Origin: an uncultured Solobacterium sp.
GTDB taxonomy: Bacteria; Bacillota_I; Bacilli_A; Erysipelotrichales; Erysipelotrichaceae
Length of the DNA: 9,702 nucleotides
Direction: 5' to 3'
Assembly: GCA_900546285.1 (NCBI GenBank)
Contig: URCJ01000052.1
Span: 1-9,702 of the forward strand
The notes under the pieces were generated by a model that worked only from the letters and a program-made list of their open reading frames with translations, was not told the DNA's origin and ran no database searches. Both the position numbers and the translations under genes were made by a program. This document shows positions 1 through 6,799 of the stretch, one piece after another. Within the stretch, counting starts at the first letter, position 1, and every line of letters starts with the position of its first letter.

Positions 1-53
1 CAGCTAATTTTATAGTTATCAATTTTTTAGTTATACATTTAATTCAAAGTTAA

Positions 54-632
54 GGAATTAAAGAATTATTAGAGAATTCTAATAATGGAATAATCACATC
101 AACTCAAGTTAATGATTCTGGCGTTTGTCGTGATTATCTAAAACCACTTGTGGACAGTGGTGATATCTATAGATACTCACGTGGTATTTATATTAAGAGT
201 GATGCTTGGGAAGATGATTTTTACTTGCTTCAACAAAAATATAAAAAAGGAATTTATTCTCATGATACAGCACTTTATTTGTTAGGTTATTCTGATCGAA
301 CTCCTATTAATTACACTATGACTTTTCCACAAGGATATAATTGTAAATCTTTAAAAGATGAATGTCTAATAGTTAAACATACTATTGATAAAAACTATGA
401 ACTAGGTGTGATTGAAATAGATTCGCCATGCAAAAATCCTATTTATATTTATAATTTAGAAAGAACTTTGTGTGACATATTAAGAGGCAGTGGTAGTGAT
501 ATCCAGATAGTTAACCAAGCAATGAAGCAGTACGCTTTTTCTAAGGACAAAAATATTTTTAAACTGATGCAATATGCTGAGCAATTGCATGTTAAAAATA
601 AAGTCGTGAGATATTTAGAAATCTTACTATAG
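54..632 (+). pseudogene. AbiEi-family antitoxin, copy 1, 5' end damaged
   Basis: The reading frame is open from 54 to the TAG at 630-632 and reads as an AbiEi-type (type IV) antitoxin. A winged-helix-like N-terminus (G-I-K-E-L-L-E-N, then I-I-T-S-T-Q-V and L-V-D-S-G-D-I-Y-R-Y-S-R-G-I-Y) leads into the body with the family signature Y-N-L-E-R-T near the C-terminus. No ATG, GTG or TTG lies in frame between 54 and 149. The GTG at 150 has no ribosome binding site and would remove most of the DNA-binding domain. A neighbouring frame at 41-55 reads N-S-K-L-R, a plausible original N-terminus, so a one-base frameshift near 53-57 is likely, and no start codon survives there either. It is a diverged paralogue of the gene at 677. 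A rare start codon could still be used, so pseudogene status is probable, not certain. Confidence 0.6.
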
Positions 633-659
633 TGCTTATTTCGTTTACAATATAAGCAC
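632..659. promoter_or_regulatory. Inverted repeat between the two antitoxin genes, possible operator
   Basis: GTGCTTAT (632-639) and ATAAGCAC (652-659) are perfect 8-bp inverted arms around a 12-base spacer. They lie just downstream of the copy 1 stop and just upstream of the ribosome binding site of copy 2. No T-run follows, so it does not look like a terminator. AbiEi antitoxins are known to repress their operon by binding inverted repeats, so an autoregulatory operator is the natural reading. An mRNA hairpin limiting translation of copy 2 is the alternative. Confidence 0.5.
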
Positions 660-676
660 GAAAGGATGGTAATTAT

Positions 677-1255
677 ATGAATTATAAATTAGATGAATTA
701 GATTATTTAACACCATCAATGGCTAAAGAGAATGGTGTTTCTAAATGGAAGTTTTACAAGTACATAAAAGAAAATGATGGTTTTGAGAAGGTATCTCATG
801 GTATGTATGCCAATAAAGATACTTTGGTAGATAATTTATATGTGCTACATCAAAGATATCCTAAGGCGGTATTCTCGCATGATGAAGCTTTCTATTATCA
901 TGACTTATGCGATAGAGAGCCAATCGTTAATACCTTAACCATTTATAGTGGATATAACGCTCATAGATTAAAGGCAAGTATGAATTGCAAAGTCTATACT
1001 GTAAAGAAAGAGCTATTAGATGTTGGCAAAATCATGGTTACTGATAATTATGGTAATCAAGTACCAATGTATAACTTAGAAAGAACAATCATTGATTTAT
1101 TTAGAAGTAGAAATAGTATAGAAATTAATGAATTTGTTACAGTGTTAAAGTCTTATGCCCGAAAAAAAGATAAAAATTTGCGTTTATTAATGGAATATGC
1201 CGAATTATTTAATGTTGATAATATAGTTCGTCAATATATGGAGGTACTTTTATAA
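677..1255 (+). CDS. abiEi: AbiEi-family type IV antitoxin / transcriptional repressor, intact
   Basis: This 192-residue protein matches the AbiEi antitoxin layout. The N-terminal winged-helix region (about residues 1-50) contains L-T-P-S-M-A-K-E-N-G-V-S and the typical V-S-H-G-M-Y-A turn. The body follows, with F-S-H-D-E-A and the hallmark Y-N-L-E-R-T-I-I-D-L near residues 130-140. In characterised AbiE systems this protein represses its own promoter and neutralises the AbiEii nucleotidyltransferase without direct toxin binding. The ATG at 677 follows AAAGGATGG with good spacing. One base separates its stop from the toxin ATG at 1257, and GGAGG (1240-1244) inside its 3' end would serve the toxin. 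The length is normal for the family and no lesion is visible. Because the adjacent toxin is broken, it now acts as an orphan regulator or is drifting. Confidence 0.85.
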   Translation: MNYKLDELDYLTPSMAKENGVSKWKFYKYIKENDGFEKVSHGMYANKDTLVDNLYVLHQRYPKAVFSHDEAFYYHDLCDREPIVNTLTIYSGYNAHRLKASMNCKVYTVKKELLDVGKIMVTDNYGNQVPMYNLERTIIDLFRSRNSIEINEFVTVLKSYARKKDKNLRLLMEYAELFNVDNIVRQYMEVLL

Positions 1256-1256
1256 T

Positions 1257-2095
1257 ATGGCTCTTACAAAGGAACAACTAAAGGGAATAATCAAAAATCT
1301 TGCAAAGGAAAATAACGCGGATCCACGTCTTTTAATGCGTTTATATATGATGGAGAGATTTATTGAAAGAGCTTCTGTTTCATAATATAAAGATAATTTC
1401 ATAATCAAAGCTGGTATTCTAGTGACCTCTTTGGTTGGTATATCTCTACGTTCAACGCTAGACATCGATAGTACTATTAAAAACCAAAGCATTTCAGAAA
1501 ACGATGCAAAGAGAATGATAGATGATATATGCAAAATCGATATTGGTGATGGAGTGTCTTTTGAAGTTAAAGATTCTTCTACAATTATGGATGAAATGGA
1601 ATACCCAGGTATTCGTTTCACTTTAAACGTTATCATGGATGGTTTAATCATGCCAATTAAAATAGATATTTCAACCGGAGATGTTATAACTCCTAGAGCG
1701 ATAGAGTATCAGTATAATTTCTTATTAGAAGATCGCACAGCTACTTTACTGTCTTATAATCTAGAAACCATCTTAGCTGAAAAACTTCAAGCTATTCTTA
1801 ATAGATAATTGCTTAACACTAGAATGAGAGATTTTTATGACATCTATGTTTTGTTTTCGATGTACGAAAATACTATTAACGTTGATGTTTTAAAAGAAGC
1901 GTTTTATGCAACTTGCAAAAAACGTAACTCTATTAATTTGATTAAAAACAGCAATCTTTTAATCAATACCATAAGCAATATGATGTCTTAGAAAACCGTT
2001 GGAACGAATATCAAAAGAAGTTTGCTTACGTGCAAGGTATCTCATACGAAGATACTATAAACAATATTAAAATATTATTGGACAAAATAGCATAA
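1257..2095 (+). pseudogene. abiEii: AbiEii-family nucleotidyltransferase toxin, inactivated
   Basis: Translation from the ATG at 1257 gives an AbiEii-like protein of about 280 codons with all family blocks. These are M-M-E-R-F-I-E-R-A (codons 31-39), the nucleotidyltransferase core L-V-G-I-S-L-R-S-T-L-D-I-D (59-71, with the catalytic D-x-D at 69-71), L-E-T-I-L-A-E-K-L-Q-A-I-L, and N-T-R-M-R-D-F-Y-D-I-Y. Two in-frame TAA codons interrupt it: 1383-1385 (codon 43, just before Y-K-D-N-F-I-I-K-A-G) and 1806-1808 (codon 184). A single missing base around 1977-1982 then shifts the frame; the rest (L-E-N-R-W-N-E-Y and on) continues in the next frame to the TAA at 2093-2095. The first stop precedes the active site, so no toxin can be made. 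The decay is by point changes rather than by the IS, which sits just beyond the stop. Confidence 0.9.
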
Positions 2096-2097
2096 AT

Positions 2098-2135
2098 GGG
2101 GCTGTTACGAAATGACTAATTTCTAACAGTCCTTT
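2098..2135 (+). repeat. IS left terminal inverted repeat
   Basis: These 38 bp match the reverse complement of 3828-3865 exactly; the match runs six bases further outward (to 2092). The repeat folds on itself: CTGTTA near its outer end pairs with TAACAG near its inner end, and GAAAT pairs with ATTTC, followed by CCTTTCTTTT. Transcripts entering from outside would meet a terminator-like hairpin. Confidence 0.95.
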
Positions 2136-2163
2136 CTTTTGCTAAAAATAGGGCCAAAAACAT

Positions 2164-2202
2164 AAAAAGCGCTCCAGGAATCCAACCTTAAGCGCCTTTT
2201 TA
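2164..2202 (+). terminator. Hairpin with T-rich tail ahead of the transposase gene
   Basis: AAAAAGCGCT (2164-2173) pairs with AGCGCCTTTTT (2191-2201) with a one-base bulge, leaving a T-run at the 3' side. It lies inside the IS between the left repeat and the transposase start. A hairpin in this place fits the known habit of insertion sequences of blocking outside transcription into the transposase. It has no coding explanation. Confidence 0.6.
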
Positions 2203-2244
2203 TTGATACAATCTTCTTGTTCACAGAAAGAAGGTATCTTTAAC

Positions 2245-3840
2245 ATGTCTTATTTTAATACAAACGAGACTTTTTTTGTAATCCCTCTTAACACTAACGA
2301 TGAGGAGATTAAAAAAATCAATTATTTATTCTATATTTTAGAAAAATCAGGTGTCGGTGACATCATTAAATCAGCCAATTATAAGTCATCTAGTATTGGA
2401 AGAAAATCCTATAATCCATATAAATTATTCGTAGCCATAATATATTGTTTTACTCTTCATAAAGGTACATTAAGAAACTGTGAAGAGATGTGTGCTTATG
2501 ATTTAAGACTACATTATATTCTTAATCAAGAAACTCCAAGTTATAAGACGATTCATGAATTTATAAATAATGTAATAATGCCTAATAAGGAATTAATTTT
2601 TTCTAGGATTACTAAAACTATTATTGATGAACTAAACATCAATATAGAAGACTGTTATTTAGATGGAACTAAACTAGAAGCCAATGCCAATAAATATAAA
2701 TTTGTTTATAAACCAAGAAAACACAAAACCAATCTAGAACACAAAATAGAGTCCCTCTTAAAAGAAATGGGTAAGGAATCTAATAATATTAGTTCATCTT
2801 CATTATTAAAGAAATTAAAAGAATTCGAGAATGAAAATAACATAAATGTAGAGGAAATCAAGACAGGGAAAGGAATAAGGCTTTCAAAAGATAAAAAAAT
2901 GTGTATCACTGGTTATCAGTATCTTAATAAATTATTGGAATATGAAGAAAAAGAAAGAATCTGTGGTCCTAATAGAAATTCATACTACAAGACAGACCAT
3001 GATGCCACAGCTATGGCTTTAAAATCAGATTATTATTCAGGACATGGTTCCAATATGAAGGCTGCATATAATGTGCAATTTTTAGTATCTTCAGGCCTAA
3101 TTTTGATGTATGGAGTATTTCAAGATAGAACCGATTATTATACTCTTATCCCTATGCTTGATAGATATAAAAAGTATTACAATACAATGCCAAATAATTT
3201 ATGTGCTGATGCAGGCTATGGCATATATGATAACTACAAATATTTAGAAAATAATTCCATCAATAACTATGTAAAATATCTTGCATGGTCTAAAGAAAAA
3301 GATGGTAAAAATCCACAAAAATTCTTCTTAAACAAAGATAAAGAAACCATTACCTGTCTCAATAAAGAAAACGGCACAATAATTCCTTTTAATGGTATTC
3401 ATCCAAGATTAAAAAATTCTAAGCTATATAAGTTTACTGGATGTTTAAAATGTGCTTATGAATACATATGTAGAAATTTACTTAAAAATAGAGATATAGA
3501 TTATAGAACTTTTGAAATAAATGTTGATAACGAAAGATTAAAGGAAATAGCTAGAAATAATTTAAAAAGTTTAAAAGGGATAGAAATAAGAGTAAATAGA
3601 TCAATTCAAGTTGAAGGTTCTTTTGGCGAACTTAAACAAAATATTGGTTATGTCAGAATCAGAAGAAGAGGAATAGAAAGTGTATCTTGCGAAATTATGC
3701 TTATGGCACTGGCAATTAATATTAGAAAACTATTCTCTATATACAATCAAAGAAACATAAAATCTAAATTTTGGGAAGTTAAAGAAGGAACAAAACCAGA
3801 AGAATTCAAAGAAATTAAACCAAAGAAAAAGGACTGTTAG
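2245..3840 (+). CDS. tnp: IS1182-family DDE transposase
   Basis: The protein of 531 residues catalyses movement of the surrounding element. Family hallmarks are visible: an N-terminal domain with S-I-G-R-K-S-Y-N-P-Y-K-L, then the first catalytic Asp in Y-L-D-G-T-K-L-E-A-N-A-N-K-Y (D140), the second in C-A-D-A-G-Y-G (D322), and the catalytic Glu in V-E-G-S-F-G-E-L-K-Q-N (E457). A four-cysteine region (C-L-K-C, then C and C) precedes the Glu. The ATG at 2245 is preferred because AAGAAGG lies about ten bases upstream and the following M-S-Y-F-N is a normal start for the family. A TTG at 2203 would extend the frame but falls against the hairpin. Length is normal and no stop or frameshift is seen, so it is probably active. 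Its stop codon lies within the right inverted repeat. Confidence 0.93.
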   Translation: MSYFNTNETFFVIPLNTNDEEIKKINYLFYILEKSGVGDIIKSANYKSSSIGRKSYNPYKLFVAIIYCFTLHKGTLRNCEEMCAYDLRLHYILNQETPSYKTIHEFINNVIMPNKELIFSRITKTIIDELNINIEDCYLDGTKLEANANKYKFVYKPRKHKTNLEHKIESLLKEMGKESNNISSSSLLKKLKEFENENNINVEEIKTGKGIRLSKDKKMCITGYQYLNKLLEYEEKERICGPNRNSYYKTDHDATAMALKSDYYSGHGSNMKAAYNVQFLVSSGLILMYGVFQDRTDYYTLIPMLDRYKKYYNTMPNNLCADAGYGIYDNYKYLENNSINNYVKYLAWSKEKDGKNPQKFFLNKDKETITCLNKENGTIIPFNGIHPRLKNSKLYKFTGCLKCAYEYICRNLLKNRDIDYRTFEINVDNERLKEIARNNLKSLKGIEIRVNRSIQVEGSFGELKQNIGYVRIRRRGIESVSCEIMLMALAINIRKLFSIYNQRNIKSKFWEVKEGTKPEEFKEIKPKKKDC

Positions 3841-3865
3841 AAATTAGTCATTTCGTAACAGCCCC
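3828..3865 (-). repeat. IS right terminal inverted repeat
   Basis: This is the exact reverse complement of the left repeat (38 bp), with six more complementary bases outside (to 3871). It contains the transposase stop TAG at 3838-3840. Read from outside on the - strand, it forms the same hairpin plus T-rich stretch as the left end. Confidence 0.95.
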
Positions 3866-3877
3866 ATTTATAATTAC

Positions 3878-4138
3878 TATTTTAGTAAATCAATCACATC
3901 GGTCTTAGAACTAAAGCCTGTTTGTCTATTAACTAGTTCACAATTCTTGAATACAAGTAATGTTGGAATGCTGGCAACATTGTATTTAGCAGCTAAATCC
4001 ATGTGAGCATCAACATCTATTTTGCAGATTTTAAATTCCATCTAAGATTGGTGATAACATCTTACATGGTCCACACCACGAAACATGGAAGTCTACTAGC
4101 GCTGTCTAACACACTTGATTTAATAAATATCAAAAGTT
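3878..4138 (-). pseudogene. trxA: Thioredoxin gene copy, decayed
   Basis: The reverse strand reads as thioredoxin closely related to the intact gene at 6791-7105. Bases 3917-4032 match 6831-6946 at 110 of 116 positions. The C-terminal half (from I-D-V-D-A-H-M-D to D-L-L-K, stop at 3878-3880) is open, and the active site W-C-G-P-C-K-M is still encoded. Compared with the intact gene it lacks 11 bp just before L-V-D-F and a net 20 bp after S-P-I-L. Both shift the frame, and the second gives an early TAA. The N-terminus is further eroded and no start codon is convincing. The copy carries Cys where the intact one has Gly in K-N-G-E-L. It is a duplicate that has lost function; its 3' end lies 12 bp from the IS. 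Confidence 0.92.
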
Positions 4139-4143
4139 CTGTA

Positions 4144-4158
4144 TGTGATTAAGTAACA
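4144..4158. promoter_or_regulatory. Relic of the trxA upstream palindrome
   Basis: TGTGATTAAGTAACA here matches the palindrome TGTGATTAAGTCACA upstream of the intact trxA (7164-7178) except for one base that breaks the right arm. It shows that the trxA duplication included the control region, which has decayed along with the gene. Confidence 0.6.
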
Positions 4159-4160
4159 TT

Positions 4161-4193
4161 ACTTGATTCACTAGTTATACACTTAAATCAAGT
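4161..4193 (-). terminator. Hairpin at the 3' end of the ahpF-like gene, weak terminator
   Basis: ACTTGATT (4161-4168) and AATCAAGT (4186-4193) are perfect 8-bp arms around 17 bases and overlap the stop codon of the ahpF-like gene. On the transcribed strand no T-run follows, so it may only stabilise the mRNA 3' end. No better terminator is seen before the dead trxA copy. Confidence 0.3.
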
Positions 4194-5787
4194 CCAATAT
4201 CTGTTCAATATTCTTCTTTCCAAAGAATACCTTATCCCCATTGATCACAAGACATGGAACACTCATAACGTTATAGGTCTGTTTCTTGTCACCAAAGTGA
4301 TTAATATCATAAACCTCAGCTTTAACAAGCGGATTCAATGTTGCGATTTTCTGTGCAGCTGTTACCAATTCGGGACACATGGTACATGAAAGTGAAACCA
4401 ATATTTGCATATCCACCTTTTGATTGATCTTCACAATTCTTTCTCTAACAGAATCATGTATAGTCTGGCCTTGTCCCGCTGCATTGTATAGTCCTAGCAC
4501 AAAAGATGTAAATTCATGTCCTCCTGGCACACCATGAAAGGCCAAACCCGTATCCGAGTTATCATATTTGAAAATTCTGACACACGGAGTCTCGCTTTCT
4601 GTATGATTTTCAACAAGCTCTACCAAGAGTTTATCTGTAAGCTTTGCCATTTCATTTACATAGTTTTTTAGTTCCTCGGATAATGGCTTTGAATCTAGAT
4701 AAAGCTTTAATCGTAGTGGATGTTCCATCTTAGAAAACACGGTATTTAGCTGTGATGTCATTTCTTCATCAAACAAAGAATTAGCTATTACTTTATGTTC
4801 TTTTTCAGACGCTATAGCCACTTCTTTAATCTGAGGTTTTAACCCTGTAATCTTATGCATTCTCGCTGCATATCGTTCCAATTCCGTAGCTGCCAAAGCT
4901 CCATCACCAACAGCAGTAACCACCTGACGCAAGTTTTTAACACAGACATCTCCAGCTGCATACAATCCATCAATATTGGTCTTTTGTTGTTCATCTGTTA
5001 TAACATAGCCTTGTTCATTTAATTTTACAAAATCCTTTACAAGTTCTGTTTCTGGCTCATATCCCGCAAAAACAAAAATTCCAAACGAATCGCCCTCTTC
5101 TGCTCGAAATTCTGTTATTTCATTTGTCTTATCGTTTTTATATTTCAAACTGCGCAAGGCTGTATCCCCTTGAGCACTAAGCACGCTGATATTGGTAAGC
5201 ACTGTTATCTTTTCATGATTCTTAGTTGCTTCTGCAGTACTTTCCGCACAGGTAAAATCATCTCCTTTAACCAAAACTGTAACATGTTTTGCGTATCCTG
5301 TTAGAAATACACTCTCCTCTGCAGCCGCAAAGCCTCCTCCTATGACAAACACCTCTTTACCAGTAAAAAATTCTCCATCGCATGTAGCACAATATGCCAC
5401 TCCATGACCCTTGAACTTTTCTTCACCATCAAATCCTACTTTTCGAGGATGTGCTCCTGTCGCAAGAAGAATTCCAAAACATGAAATTTCTCCTCTGCTT
5501 GTAATAACCTTCTTAATTTCTTTTGAGAAATCAAATCCACTTACCTCTGCTAGCATAAACTCAGCTCCAAAGTTTTCCGCCTGTTTTCTCATAGTTTCTG
5601 TCAATTCTTTGCCACTTGCCTTATAAACTCCTGGAAAGTTTACTACCTCAGAAGTGATGGTAATCTGGCCTCCAATTTGTTCTTTTTCTACGACAAGTAC
5701 TCTATATTTCGCTCTGGCAAGGTACAAGGATGCAGTGAGCCCTGCAGGGCCTCCACCAACCACAACAACATCATATAAATTATCCAT
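4183..5787 (-). CDS. ahpF: AhpF-like peroxiredoxin reductase, TrxR domain followed by AhpF N-terminal-type domain
   Basis: This 534-residue flavoprotein probably passes electrons from NAD(P)H through FAD and two disulfides to AhpC. Residues 1-315 are a thioredoxin-reductase fold: FAD-binding G-G-G-P-A-G (11-16), redox C-A-T-C (133-136), nucleotide-binding G-G-G-F-A-A-A-E-E (150-158) and the FAD motif A-A-G-D-V (278-281). Residues 330-534 resemble the double thioredoxin fold that forms the N-terminus of enteric AhpF: a first fold without cysteines, then a second with C-T-M-C (468-471) and a cis-Pro (S-V-P, 509-511). The order is therefore reversed relative to E. coli AhpF. GAAAGGA lies 6-12 bases before the ATG. 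It follows ahpC by 68 bp, separated by a terminator, so it is probably co-transcribed at a lower level. It could also reduce TrxA or other partners. Confidence 0.88.
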   Translation of the reverse strand: MDNLYDVVVVGGGPAGLTASLYLARAKYRVLVVEKEQIGGQITITSEVVNFPGVYKASGKELTETMRKQAENFGAEFMLAEVSGFDFSKEIKKVITSRGEISCFGILLATGAHPRKVGFDGEEKFKGHGVAYCATCDGEFFTGKEVFVIGGGFAAAEESVFLTGYAKHVTVLVKGDDFTCAESTAEATKNHEKITVLTNISVLSAQGDTALRSLKYKNDKTNEITEFRAEEGDSFGIFVFAGYEPETELVKDFVKLNEQGYVITDEQQKTNIDGLYAAGDVCVKNLRQVVTAVGDGALAATELERYAARMHKITGLKPQIKEVAIASEKEHKVIANSLFDEEMTSQLNTVFSKMEHPLRLKLYLDSKPLSEELKNYVNEMAKLTDKLLVELVENHTESETPCVRIFKYDNSDTGLAFHGVPGGHEFTSFVLGLYNAAGQGQTIHDSVRERIVKINQKVDMQILVSLSCTMCPELVTAAQKIATLNPLVKAEVYDINHFGDKKQTYNVMSVPCLVINGDKVFFGKKNIEQILDLI

Positions 5788-5803
5788 AATAAATCCTTTC
5801 TTT

Positions 5804-5839
5804 AAAAAACGGCACCGGTTAACTCTTTACCGATGCCGT
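5804..5839 (-). terminator. Intercistronic terminator between ahpC and the ahpF-like gene
   Basis: On the reverse strand ACGGCA-T-CGGT pairs with ACCG-G-TGCCGT (arms at 5829-5839 and 5809-5819, one mismatch, 9-base loop). A run of six T follows (5804-5809 read in reverse). It is a good Rho-independent terminator immediately after ahpC. With no clear promoter after it, read-through probably supplies the ahpF-like gene at a lower level. Confidence 0.8.
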
Positions 5840-5855
5840 AATTTCCTATTTAAGC

Positions 5856-6419
5856 TTAGAGCTGTCCAACTAAGTCAAGGCTCGGTTTTAAAGTCTCTGC
5901 TCCAGGTTGCCACTTTGCTGGGCAAACCTCATCACCATGTTCGTATACAAACTGGCTTGCTTGTACTTTACGGAATAGTTCATCTGCATTTCTGCCGACA
6001 TTTCCCGCATTTACCTCATAAGCTACAATCTTACCATCTGGATTTACGATAAAAGTACCACGCTCTGAAACACCATCTGCTTCAATATATACTTCAAAAT
6101 CTTTAGAAAGCGCATGGGTAGGATCAGCTAGCATAGGATATTGAATCTTTTTAATTCTTTCAGATGTATCATGCCATGCCTTATGTACAAAATGTGTATC
6201 ACATGATACCGAATAGATTTCACATCCTACTTTTTTGAATTCCTCATACTTATTTGCCAAATCTTCTAATTCAGTTGGGCAAACAAAGGTAAAATCTGCA
6301 GGATAAAAGAAGAACACGCTCCACTTTCCCTTTAAATCAGCTTTACTTACTGTTTTAAATTCATTGTTTTGAAATGCTTGTAGTGAAAAGTCACTTACTT
6401 CCTTATTAATTAACGACAT
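5856..6419 (-). CDS. ahpC: Alkyl hydroperoxide reductase subunit C (typical 2-Cys peroxiredoxin)
   Basis: This 187-residue cytoplasmic peroxidase reduces hydrogen peroxide, organic peroxides and peroxynitrite. The active site is P-A-D-F-T-F-V-C-P (P40, T44, peroxidatic C47), with the supporting Arg in E-R-G-T-F (R120). The resolving Cys lies in E-V-C-P-A-K-W (C166), and the C-terminal tail through K-P-S-L-D-L-V-G is complete, as in AhpC1-type bacterial enzymes. Length matches the E. coli AhpC family (187). AAGGAGG (6427-6432 in reverse) stands about eight bases before the ATG, the strongest ribosome site in the window, consistent with abundant protein. It leads the ahpC-ahpF unit, has a near-consensus promoter and an operator-like palindrome over the expected transcription start, and is followed by a terminator. 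The oxidised enzyme is presumably recycled by the adjacent reductase. Confidence 0.97.
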   Translation of the reverse strand: MSLINKEVSDFSLQAFQNNEFKTVSKADLKGKWSVFFFYPADFTFVCPTELEDLANKYEEFKKVGCEIYSVSCDTHFVHKAWHDTSERIKKIQYPMLADPTHALSKDFEVYIEADGVSERGTFIVNPDGKIVAYEVNAGNVGRNADELFRKVQASQFVYEHGDEVCPAKWQPGAETLKPSLDLVGQL

Positions 6420-6472
6420 AGAAATCCTCCTTTTTATATTCTTTTATAATAATATTTCTTATATAAATCGTT

Positions 6473-6490
6473 AGTTAGCTATTGCTAACT
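6473..6490. promoter_or_regulatory. Operator-like palindrome at the ahpC transcription start
   Basis: AGTTAGC and GCTAACT form perfect 7-bp arms around TATT. The site covers the expected transcription start, just downstream of the -10 box, where a bound protein would block transcription. It matches the palindrome at 7197-7214 upstream of the metal-ATPase unit at 14 of 18 positions. It does not fit the PerR consensus; a loose likeness to DtxR/MntR-type TTAG..CTAA sites is noted but weak. Confidence 0.65.
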
Positions 6491-6496
6491 GTCTAA

Positions 6497-6525
6497 ATTG
6501 TATCAGATGCTATTTTAACTGTCAG
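6497..6525 (-). promoter_or_regulatory. ahpC promoter (-35 CTGACA, -10 TACAAT)
   Basis: On the reverse strand CTGACA (6520-6525) and TACAAT (6497-6502) each differ from the SigA consensus by one base and are separated by exactly 17 bp. Transcription would start near 6490, giving a leader of about 70 bases before the ahpC ATG. Confidence 0.75.
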
Positions 6526-6553
6526 CAATTATGCCCCTATTATTACCTTAATC

Positions 6554-6799
6554 TTGATGATTTTATATCACTGATAAATAAAATGATATTGGAAAAATTG
6601 GCTATCGATAATTATGGCAATCAAATACCAATGTATGACTTAGAAAGAACTATTGTTGATTTGATTAGAAGTTGTATTTGTCACCGTATTAAAAACATAC
6701 TCTAAAAGAAGAGATAAGAATCTTCATCTTCTTTTTGAGTATGCTGAACTTTTTCATGTGTCTAATATTGTTAGACAGTATATGGAAGTTTTACTTTAA
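6554..6799 (+). pseudogene. AbiEi-family antitoxin, copy 3, C-terminal relic
   Basis: The + strand reads as the C-terminal third of an AbiEi protein close to the intact copy at 677. First I-D-N-Y-G-N-Q-I-P-M-Y-D-L-E-R-T-I-V-D-L-I-R-S (from 6604), then, in the next frame from 6677, F-V-T-V-L-K-T-Y-S to V-R-Q-Y-M-E-V-L-L and a TAA at 6797-6799. A net 20-bp deletion between the blocks shifts the frame, and a further one-base gap lies near 6597-6601. Weaker similarity runs up to about 6554 (matching T-V-K-K-E-L-L-D-V-G-K-I of copy 2), and nothing recognisable precedes it. The last nine bases overlap the 3' end of the convergent trxA. No toxin gene accompanies it. Non-functional as protein, but it contains the trxA terminator. 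Confidence 0.88.
6691..6743 (-). terminator. trxA terminator formed within the abiEi relic
   Basis: Arms 6696-6712 and 6727-6743 are complementary at 16 of 17 positions around a 14-base loop. On the reverse strand the hairpin is followed by TTTTTAAT (6688-6695), the layout of a Rho-independent terminator, and it begins about 48 bases after the trxA stop. The stem is A/T-rich but long. The sequence is at the same time coding-derived abiEi sequence on the other strand. Confidence 0.7.

Larger units (their letters stand above)
2098..3865 (+). mobile_element. Complete IS1182-family insertion sequence
   Basis: A 1768-bp element is bounded by perfect 38-bp terminal inverted repeats that begin GGGGCTGTTACG. 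It carries one transposase gene that fills almost the whole element, and the transposase stop codon lies inside the right repeat. The six bases outside each end, ATAAAT on the left and ATTTAT on the right, also complement each other. Either the repeats are 44 bp long or the target was AT-rich and palindromic. No clear direct target duplication of four bases or more is visible. It sits between the 3' end of the dead abiEii gene and the 3' end of the dead trxA copy, in a convergent intergenic position, so it does not itself interrupt either frame. Perfect repeats and an intact transposase suggest a recent insertion. Confidence 0.93.

Noticed and set aside
150..632. GTG at 150 as the true start of antitoxin copy 1
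   Set aside because: It lacks a ribosome site, and the family-typical N-terminal helix-turn-helix sequence continues upstream in the same frame to 54.
632..659. Rho-independent terminator after antitoxin copy 1
   Set aside because: The hairpin is followed by CGAAAGG on the + strand and has no T-run.
1250..1651. Open frame on the - strand over the abiEii pseudogene
   Set aside because: It lies antisense to clear AbiEii sequence, and its protein looks like a random hydrophobic translation with no family features.
1383..1808. Recoding or read-through of the two TAA codons in abiEii
   Set aside because: The intact genes in the window follow the standard code, TAA is rarely recoded, there is no stimulatory structure that I can see, and a separate frameshift near the 3' end shows ordinary decay.
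2203..2244. TTG at 2203 as the transposase start
   Set aside because: It abuts the upstream hairpin, has no ribosome site, and the ATG at 2245 has both a ribosome site and a family-like start.
5411..6052. Open frames on the + strand within ahpF and ahpC
   Set aside because: They are antisense shadows of well-recognised genes, with no ribosome site and no recognisable protein.
6439..6465. Possible PerR box (TTATAAT-like) in the ahpC leader
   Set aside because: Only the first ten bases resemble the PerR consensus; the second half fails, and the region is almost purely A/T, where such matches arise by chance.
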